Positions 5,181-10,361 of a DNA stretch of 10,361 nt are shown one piece after another (within the stretch, counting starts at the first letter, position 1; each line of letters starts with the position of its first letter). The stretch is taken from assembly GCA_910584125.1 (NCBI GenBank), contig CAJTXU010000052.1:1-10361 (forward strand), read 5' to 3'. The position numbers were made by a program, and so were the translations under genes. This DNA comes from an uncultured Muribaculaceae bacterium. Lineage in GTDB: Bacteria > Bacteroidota > Bacteroidia > Bacteroidales > Muribaculaceae. Under the pieces are notes generated by a model. That model saw nothing but the letters and a program-made list of their open reading frames with translations. It was not told where the DNA came from and ran no database searches.

Positions 5181-5546
5181 ATGGGACAGGATATCGAATT
5201 GAAACGGGCTTATGAGCCTGCGGCGGCCGACGACGGGTTCCGCATCTATGTCGACCGGCTGTGGCCGCGCGGCCTCTCGCACGCCACTTTCCATTATGAC
5301 TTGTGGGACAAGGAGATCGCTCCATCCTCCGAACTGAGAGAATGGTTCCACGCCGATCCGCAGAATCGCTGGGCGGAGTTCGAACAACGCTATTCGGCGG
5401 AACTCAAGGTCAATCCGGCTTTCGCCGCGCTAAGGCAGACGCTCGCCGGGCGTCCCAAAGTCACGCTGCTATATTCCTCGCACGACCATGAGCACAACAA
5501 TGCCGTCGTCCTCGCCTCCGCGCTGACAGGCCATAAGTCACACTGA
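5181..5546 (+). CDS. DUF488 family protein (YeaO-like)
   Basis: A 121-residue cytosolic protein with the signature of DUF488: RIYVDRLWPRG (21-31), APSSELREWF (47-56), RWAEFEQRYSAEL (63-75) and VTLLYSSHDHEHNNAVVL (94-111). Length and motif order match E. coli YeaO (about 115 residues). The family's biochemical role is unknown. The ATG at 5181 is chosen because the family homology begins within a few residues (IELKRAYEP); an in-frame ATG at 5082 would add 33 residues with no family resemblance. The gene stands alone, convergent with the minus-strand gene ending at 5616. No clear intrinsic terminator was found in the 69 bases between them. Confidence 0.9.
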   Translation: MGQDIELKRAYEPAAADDGFRIYVDRLWPRGLSHATFHYDLWDKEIAPSSELREWFHADPQNRWAEFEQRYSAELKVNPAFAALRQTLAGRPKVTLLYSSHDHEHNNAVVLASALTGHKSH

Positions 5547-5615
5547 CCCCGTCTCAGCTGAACGACTTCGACTTTATTTGGTTGACTGGGGCGGGGAAGC
5601 TCAGGATTCTGACAG

Positions 5616-6587
5616 CTACTCGGTTTCGGAGGCGATGAAGCGGTCGAGGGCTTCGTCGAATGGGTCGGGTTCAGGCGCGGAGCCGTGCAGCGGGCCGCGG
5701 AGAAGGAAGCGGTCTATGCGTGTCCTGGCGTCGCGGTATGTGAATCGGTCCATCGGCTCGAGTTCCGGCCCATACCATGAGCCGCGGATTGCCTCGCTGC
5801 TCATGGTGTCGAACACGAAGCCGGCGATGGCGTATTCCATGCAGAGGAGCTCGGCGTAGAACACGCCGTTGATGTCGAGGACGGTTACGAAAGGACATTC
5901 CACCGTCCAGCGGTTGTCTTCGAAGTTTGCGACATTGCGGCAGAATGGCTCTTTGAAGAAGACCTTCACATTTTTGCCGTCGGGATAGTGGAGCCGCATC
6001 TCGAGTTCGGGAAGCACCGACGGAAGTCCGCATCCCATCTGGGGGGAGACGTTGAACTGCACGAGATATTCGTGGCCGTCGTCTGTGTCGAGCGACTTGT
6101 AGAGCGTGTCTTCCCACGAGGGGCGGACGCCGGCGTCGCAGACGTTGTACCATTCCGTCGGATCTCCCATCTCGGTTTTGTCGAAGAGATGGAGAACGTT
6201 CATACCTATAGTTTCGCACGATGTCTTGTCGCGGACCAGAAGCTTGTAGGTATGGCCGGCGACAAGGGCAGAGGTCTCGGCGGCGAAAAACATGTGGCAT
6301 TCCCTGAAGCTGTCGGCGGGGAGACAGATTCTCATCGCATGGCAGGCCGCCTCGCTGCGGATGGTCATGTCGACGAGCGTGAACATGACGTCGCGGCGGG
6401 CGCCCCGGTCGCTGCGGTCGTTGCTGAGGAAGACCCTGACGGCGATGCCGGCCAGCGAACTGTCAGCGAGGAAGTCGTGGCGGCCGTCGAAAGGGAATTG
6501 GTCGATGAACTTCAGGTCGAACGTCTGGTCGCGGTCGTAGGCGCAGAATAATATTTCGTCAGCCGACAGAGGGGATTTTTTCTTCAT
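5616..6587 (-). CDS. Unrecognised 323-residue protein, predicted soluble
   Basis: I do not recognise this gene. The start MKKKSPLSADEILF (ATG 6587-6585) is preferred over an in-frame ATG at 6665 because a consensus promoter lies between the two. The protein lacks a signal peptide and membrane segments. It is rich in beta-strand-like stretches (AGIAVRVFLS, HTYKLLVRD, GHEYLVQFNVSP, LEMRLHYPDGKNVKVFFKEP), which suggests two beta-sandwich-like halves. A linker with WYNVCDAGVRPSWEDTLYKS lies at about 146-165. Six or more cysteines are scattered without a clear metal motif. The C-terminus, about 285-323, is helical and acidic (DPFDEALDRFIASETE). One weak possibility is a stand-alone version of the N-terminal domain that precedes AAA modules in some Bacteroidetes ATPases; this is recollection, not evidence. 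It follows the receptor gene after 127 bases but has its own promoter. Confidence 0.75.
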   Translation of the reverse strand: MKKKSPLSADEILFCAYDRDQTFDLKFIDQFPFDGRHDFLADSSLAGIAVRVFLSNDRSDRGARRDVMFTLVDMTIRSEAACHAMRICLPADSFRECHMFFAAETSALVAGHTYKLLVRDKTSCETIGMNVLHLFDKTEMGDPTEWYNVCDAGVRPSWEDTLYKSLDTDDGHEYLVQFNVSPQMGCGLPSVLPELEMRLHYPDGKNVKVFFKEPFCRNVANFEDNRWTVECPFVTVLDINGVFYAELLCMEYAIAGFVFDTMSSEAIRGSWYGPELEPMDRFTYRDARTRIDRFLLRGPLHGSAPEPDPFDEALDRFIASETE

Positions 6588-6634
6588 ATCGAAACGTGTT
6601 GGATGGATATCGGGACTTTCAGCCCGCCGTTTCG

Positions 6635-6666
6635 CAAAATTAGCGATAAATCGCGTATATTCCAAA
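6635..6666 (-). promoter_or_regulatory. Consensus promoter of the 323-residue protein gene
   Basis: On the minus strand, TTTG (6666-6663), a 20-base spacer and TAATTTTG (6642-6635) match the Bacteroidetes consensus. The predicted leader is about 42 bases to the ATG at 6587. This decides the start of the gene downstream. Confidence 0.75.
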
Positions 6667-6714
6667 TTTCACAGCTTTAATCGTCGGAGAAAATTTCGAG
6701 GCATACGCAGCCGA

Positions 6715-9255
6715 TTAGAAGCGGAACTGGACGGAGGCGACGATGCTGCGGGGACGTATTCGGAAGTAACATTCCGAGCGCGAGAGCGTGCCGTAGTTAA
6801 CATAACGGTAGTCACGGCGGTCGAGCAGGTTGTCGGCTGTAAGAGACAGGCGTACTTTGCCGCTCACCTGCCATACGGCCGAAGCGTCGAGCAGGACGAG
6901 GCCGGCTGTGTTCCCTTCGGGAAAGCGCGTCATGAAATGCTCCGCTCCGACCGACAGCTGCACCCGGTCGTCAGGGATGACCGTCGCAAAGACTTTCTGA
7001 TGAAATGTGTGGCTGTCGTTAGACTCGCCGTCGAGTTTCAGCCGAGTGAAGGCATAGCCCGCCTCGTAGCTGGCCGACAGCCATTTGAGCAGGCTCCCCT
7101 TGAAATATGGTTTGACGCCGGCCGAGGTCTGGCGGTAAGGAATCACATTGTTGTCGCGCATCGATGACGCGGCCGAGGCCGAGGCGTCAACGTCGCATCC
7201 CACCACCATCCGGCTGTGGCCGAGTCCTTTGCTGAAACCGCCGCTGAGCGTCCACGTGTCGCTGCGGTTGAGTCGGTCGGCGTAGGTCGAGACTATGAAG
7301 TCGCCTGCGAATGTCTGGTTGGTCATCGTCTCGCCGCGGCTGTGGCTGTAGCCGGCCTCAAGATTGAGGAACAGCGATTTCAACGGGTTGCGGTAACGGT
7401 ATGTCACCGTGGCGGCCGTCTTGTGCGAATATCCGCCGGGATTGCCGGCGATGAAGAGGTTGCGGTAGTCGGAAAGCACCGGGGAGGTGATGAAGAGGTA
7501 TGGCTGCGGCGAACCGAGCGTGTAGCTCGCCGCGCATGAGATTTCGGATTTCGCCGTCAGTTGCCGCCTCACGTGCAGTCGCGGCGCGGCATTGAAATAG
7601 TCATGCCGCCCGTCGATGGAATAATGCCGCCATTTCAGGGGCACACGCAGCGAAGCGCGCCATCCGTCGCGCTCGAAGTCGACCTGCGGCGTGGCATACA
7701 GAGTGGAGAGGAACGCCTCGTGGACGCCGTCGTTGTCATAATCGCCCATCCCGGTCAGCTCGCTGTTCATACGGTGCCAGTCCATATCGAGTCCGGCTGT
7801 GAGATAATATTTCCAGAAGCGCGTCATGCGTCCGAACCCGGTTTCGGTCGTGCTGCGGAAGTCCGTGGTCGTCACACTCTGCGCGGCGTCCTCGTCGCCA
7901 GTCACAAGCAGGCAGTCGGGACGCCGCGTGAACGTGTTGCGCGACACGAGCGTGAAGAGCCGCCGCTCGTTGCGTTTCACGAGCTTCAGGTCGTTGTTGG
8001 CCGTAAGGCTGCTGCGTGTGACGCGCTGTCCGAGGTCGAACGAGCCGGTGATCGCGGAGTTCGAACGGTCACCGACCGCCTCGACGGTCAGTTTGTCTTT
8101 CAGAAAATATCCGCGCTTGTTGGTCTGGCTGAAGAACTGCGCCGACAGGTCGTGGGCCAGAGTGCGCTGCGAGTCATGCTGAGTGAACCGAGGGATCTGT
8201 TGGCTGAGATAATCGATCGTCATCCCCGAGCTGTAATCGAGTCGGTCGCCCATATAGTCGAGTTTGAGACGCATCGACGTGTCGCCCGATTTCCAGGCCG
8301 TTATGGCGTCGGCGAGCCATGAGAGATTGTCGCGGGTGCGCTTCTCGGTGAGAGGTGCGTCCTTGATGTCGGCCGAGATGTATTCGGGCCATAGAGAGGC
8401 GGCGTAGTCGGCTGAGAACATGTCGTCGAAGTCGAGTTCCTGAATCTCGTCGGCAGGATTCCAGCCGGTGTTGTCGGCCTTGATTGTGAAGATGTTCTGG
8501 AGCTTAGGGCCAATGCGCATCGCGTAGACCGCGCCGTCGTAAAGGAACGGCTGCACGCCGGCGGCTGCCTGCGCGACGCCGATCCAGCGTCCGCGGGCGC
8601 CCTCCTTGAGCCTGAGGTTTATGCCGGCCTCCTCGGGAAACTCTATGCCCTCGAGCGCCTTGACAGGCTGATGGTTCTCCATCACCTCGACCGAGGCCAC
8701 ATCCTTGTGCGAGATGTTGTTGGTGGCCAGACCGTATTGTCCGCCTATGAAGTCGTTGCCGTCGAGATAGAACCTGTTGATGGGCTTGCCTTGATACTTG
8801 ATGGTGCCGTCGTCCTCGACCTTGATGCCCGGCAGACGCTTTATGACGTCGATGATGGCGTTGTCGGCGGCATTGGCATATTTCGAGACGTTGAACACCA
8901 GCGTGTCGCCCTTGGCGTATATGTCGGGCGCCTCGACAATCACGTCGTTGAGCCGGGTGGCCTTCGGTCTCATGCGCACGCAGGAGAAGTCGGCCATGAC
9001 GGGAAGCGACAGTGGCTCATAGCCCATGAAGCGGAACGACACGGAGTCGGCGCCGGCTTCGGGTGTAAGCGCGAAACGTCCCTCCTTGTCGGCGGAGGTG
9101 AAGGAGGCTCTGGATTTCACGATGCATCCGACGATGGGTTCGTCGGTCTCGGCGTCGATGACTCTGCCGCTCAGCCCGTCCGTGACCGCCGCCGAAGCCG
9201 ACGGCGGCATGGCGAGCGCGCAAAGCGAAAGTATGAGAAAAACGTGTGTCTTCAT
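6715..9255 (-). CDS. Outer-membrane beta-barrel protein with carboxypeptidase-regulatory-like domain (TonB-receptor-like)
   Basis: An 846-residue predicted outer-membrane protein. A signal peptide occupies residues 1-22 (MKTHVFLILSLCALAMPPSASA). A CarboxypepD_reg-like beta-sandwich follows at 27-95 (LSGRVIDAETDEPIVGC to FRFMGYEPLSLPV). Next is a plug-like region, about 103-220 (DVIVEAPDIYAKGDTLVFNV, DVIKRLPGIKVEDDGTIKYQG, VEVMENHQPVKALEGI), and then a long barrel ending in the outer-membrane signature VASVQFRF with terminal Phe. This is the Bacteroidetes 'outer membrane beta-barrel family' layout, related to SusC-type TonB-dependent receptors but without a SusD partner or an evident TonB box. 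The cargo is unknown. Its ATG overlaps the stop of the GLPGLI gene (ATGA at 9255-9252), so the two are cotranscribed and probably translationally coupled, a pairing seen repeatedly in Bacteroidetes. Confidence 0.9.
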   Translation of the reverse strand: MKTHVFLILSLCALAMPPSASAAVTDGLSGRVIDAETDEPIVGCIVKSRASFTSADKEGRFALTPEAGADSVSFRFMGYEPLSLPVMADFSCVRMRPKATRLNDVIVEAPDIYAKGDTLVFNVSKYANAADNAIIDVIKRLPGIKVEDDGTIKYQGKPINRFYLDGNDFIGGQYGLATNNISHKDVASVEVMENHQPVKALEGIEFPEEAGINLRLKEGARGRWIGVAQAAAGVQPFLYDGAVYAMRIGPKLQNIFTIKADNTGWNPADEIQELDFDDMFSADYAASLWPEYISADIKDAPLTEKRTRDNLSWLADAITAWKSGDTSMRLKLDYMGDRLDYSSGMTIDYLSQQIPRFTQHDSQRTLAHDLSAQFFSQTNKRGYFLKDKLTVEAVGDRSNSAITGSFDLGQRVTRSSLTANNDLKLVKRNERRLFTLVSRNTFTRRPDCLLVTGDEDAAQSVTTTDFRSTTETGFGRMTRFWKYYLTAGLDMDWHRMNSELTGMGDYDNDGVHEAFLSTLYATPQVDFERDGWRASLRVPLKWRHYSIDGRHDYFNAAPRLHVRRQLTAKSEISCAASYTLGSPQPYLFITSPVLSDYRNLFIAGNPGGYSHKTAATVTYRYRNPLKSLFLNLEAGYSHSRGETMTNQTFAGDFIVSTYADRLNRSDTWTLSGGFSKGLGHSRMVVGCDVDASASAASSMRDNNVIPYRQTSAGVKPYFKGSLLKWLSASYEAGYAFTRLKLDGESNDSHTFHQKVFATVIPDDRVQLSVGAEHFMTRFPEGNTAGLVLLDASAVWQVSGKVRLSLTADNLLDRRDYRYVNYGTLSRSECYFRIRPRSIVASVQFRF

Positions 9256-10133
9256 TTCTTCCAGTCCGTTTCAAGATAGTCATAATTCAGCTCCATCGGG
9301 TCGTAGGCGCCGGGTGAGGGGTTGCCTGATGCGTCGGTGACGGTGACGCTCTGGCCCGATGTCGCCTCATAATAAGCATACGGGTTGATGTCGAAGCGGT
9401 GTTTCGCGTCATAATATCCCTTGCGGTCGGTCTTGTTGAACGGCACCTTGTATATCGTGACGGGGCGGTCGGCATTAGACTTGATGCCGATGCACTCGAA
9501 CGTGTAGTGGCCCTTCTTGTCCGAGGCCTTCATGATAAGCCCCGGGAGGCCGTGTAGTTTCCAAGGTCCGTCGGGCAGGGGTATGTCTTCGGAGTAGAAA
9601 GCGGTCCACTCGCGGCCGCGGAACGCGCACCGCGCGCCCCGGCACTCGTAGCCGAGCACCGTCGTGACCGAATCGGTAAGTTGCCAGTCGAGCCGTGGCA
9701 TCTCTTCCTCGTAGCTGAACCAGTCCTGGCATATTTTGTCGGTATGCGTCAGCTTTCCGTCTGGATGGTTCTTGTAGATGGTCATGAACTCGCCGGTGCT
9801 GAGTTTGCCGTCGACTATCGCGTCGATGATCTGTTCGCGGGTGGAGCGCATCAGAATTGAATCGACGGCGAGGTTTCTGTAGCTCGAGAACTTCGAGAGT
9901 CCGCCGGGGCCGATCTGAAGCAGCATGTTGTCGCTTTCATAGTTTTCCTTGAGGTCGCCTGTGGTGTCGGTGCAGAAACGGTAGTCATATACGAACTCCA
10001 TGTTCTCTGTGGCGAGCGTCTCTGTCCCGGGGACGGAAGAGGGAAAGACGCTGAGCTTGCGGCGAACTGTTTTGCCTGAGATGATGGATGCGGCGAGGGC
10101 CGCGGCCGTCAGGATGATGAGTGTTTTCTTCAT
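9252..10133 (-). CDS. GLPGLI family secreted protein
   Basis: A 293-residue protein with an N-terminal signal peptide (MKKTLIILTAAALAASIISG). The family motif is W-T-A-F-Y-x6-PLPDGPWKLHGLPGLIM with GLPGLI at residues 195-200, followed by KGHYTFECIGI. The C-terminus (DPMELNYDYLETDWKK) is also typical. GLPGLI proteins (TIGR01200/PF09697) are restricted to Bacteroidetes, exported to the periplasm or outer surface, and have no established biochemical role. They are frequently encoded next to TonB-type receptors, as here. The frame is open upstream to an ATG at 10205, but the start at 10133 is preferred: it opens directly into a signal peptide, and a -7 promoter element lies between the two ATGs. 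The stop codon overlaps the next start by ATGA. Confidence 0.92.
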   Translation of the reverse strand: MKKTLIILTAAALAASIISGKTVRRKLSVFPSSVPGTETLATENMEFVYDYRFCTDTTGDLKENYESDNMLLQIGPGGLSKFSSYRNLAVDSILMRSTREQIIDAIVDGKLSTGEFMTIYKNHPDGKLTHTDKICQDWFSYEEEMPRLDWQLTDSVTTVLGYECRGARCAFRGREWTAFYSEDIPLPDGPWKLHGLPGLIMKASDKKGHYTFECIGIKSNADRPVTIYKVPFNKTDRKGYYDAKHRFDINPYAYYEATSGQSVTVTDASGNPSPGAYDPMELNYDYLETDWKK

Positions 10134-10163
10134 ATCGTTTGAGTTTGGTTTTGAATCACGCCG

Positions 10164-10171
10164 CAAAGTTA
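10164..10171 (-). promoter_or_regulatory. -7 element upstream of the GLPGLI operon
   Basis: TAACTTTG (10171-10164 on the minus strand) matches TAnnTTTG. No TTTG lies at the right distance upstream; only a TTTA about 22 bases away, so the promoter may be weak or activator-dependent. An inverted repeat GGCG-AGAA-CGCC (10193-10182) falls in the spacer. The leader would be about 25 bases. Confidence 0.55.
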
Positions 10172-10287
10172 GTATGTGGGGGGCGTTCTCGCCTAAAATA
10201 ATCATTACTCAAACATTATGTAAATGTTACTGAATTATTACTGTTTGCAATATGTCATTGAAAAAGTGGATAAAAACCCTTGGTGCG

Positions 10288-10319
10288 TTTGTTTATTTGA
10301 CAGAACTGATGTATATTTG
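10288..10319 (+). promoter_or_regulatory. Consensus promoter of the right-edge gene
   Basis: TTTG (10288-10291), a 20-base spacer and TATATTTG (10312-10319) match the Bacteroidetes consensus. The ATG at 10336 follows after 16 bases. It points away from the GLPGLI operon. Confidence 0.75.
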
Positions 10320-10335
10320 TGAAAAATTTGAAGTC

Positions 10336-10361
10336 ATGGCACAGAGAGTAAGATATCCGAT
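10336..10361 (+). CDS. Start of a plus-strand gene, possibly another AAA-ATPase-like protein
   Basis: Only eight complete codons are present: MAQRVRYP, then the first two bases (AT) of an Ile or Met codon. The promoter just upstream makes the start credible. A short polar start followed by YP[I/M] resembles the beginning of AAA-ATPase-like family members (compare MEELKYPVGVQSF at the left edge), but eight residues cannot prove this. Confidence 0.5.

Noticed and set aside
5547..5615. Bidirectional terminator between the convergent genes
   Set aside because: CCCC/GGGG runs could pair over a long distance, but no compact stem followed by a T-tract is present.
5988..6551. A 187-residue plus-strand open frame
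   Set aside because: It is antisense to the 323-residue gene, which has the supporting promoter; low-complexity composition rich in V, A, E and G.
7561..8322. A 253-residue plus-strand open frame
   Set aside because: It is the antisense shadow of the beta-barrel region of the outer-membrane protein; such shadows are common in GC-rich genes.

Overview
The window reads as chromosomal DNA from a gut-type member of the order Bacteroidales. Evidence: several genes are preceded by the Bacteroidetes promoter pattern TTTG-N19/20-TAnnTTTG; Shine-Dalgarno sequences are largely absent; and the gene content is typical of the group (a GLPGLI-family secreted protein paired with an outer-membrane beta-barrel receptor, AAA ATPases of the AAA_14/DUF4143 and AAA-ATPase-like types). 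The GC-rich coding style would suit Muribaculaceae or a close relative, but family level is a guess.

Layout. 1-187 (minus) is the N-terminus of an AAA-ATPase-like protein with its own promoter and a 5' stem-loop. 291-1495 is a decayed insertion sequence of the IS5 family (most like the IS427 group), with 36-bp terminal inverted repeats, a TA target duplication and a transposase broken by a 14-bp tandem duplication. It inserted into the stop codon of the next gene, an SDR enzyme resembling 7-alpha-hydroxysteroid dehydrogenase (1493-2269, minus), which keeps a stop codon. From 2422 to 5546 the genes run on the plus strand: a small two-helix membrane protein whose promoter abuts its start codon, a four-unit 41-bp tandem repeat array, an AAA_14/DUF4143 ATPase with lower GC than its neighbours, a SIMPL (DUF541) periplasmic protein, a 350-bp intergenic stretch with two kinds of short repeats, and a DUF488 protein. 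From 5616 to 10133 the genes run on the minus strand: an unrecognised 323-residue protein, an outer-membrane beta-barrel protein with a carboxypeptidase-regulatory-like N-domain, and a GLPGLI protein. The last two overlap by ATGA and form an operon. At 10336 a plus-strand gene starts behind a strong promoter and runs off the end.

How genes work together. The GLPGLI/outer-membrane receptor pair is the only clear functional unit. The steroid dehydrogenase-like enzyme would act alone on bile acids or another alcohol. The two (possibly three) AAA ATPases belong to families expanded in Bacteroidales and often found in accessory DNA; with the IS and the tandem repeats they mark 1-4110 as the more plastic half. 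I found no convincing multi-gene system that is new. The best leads are the 41-bp repeat array in front of the AAA_14/DUF4143 gene, the IS inside a stop codon, and the orphan 323-residue protein.
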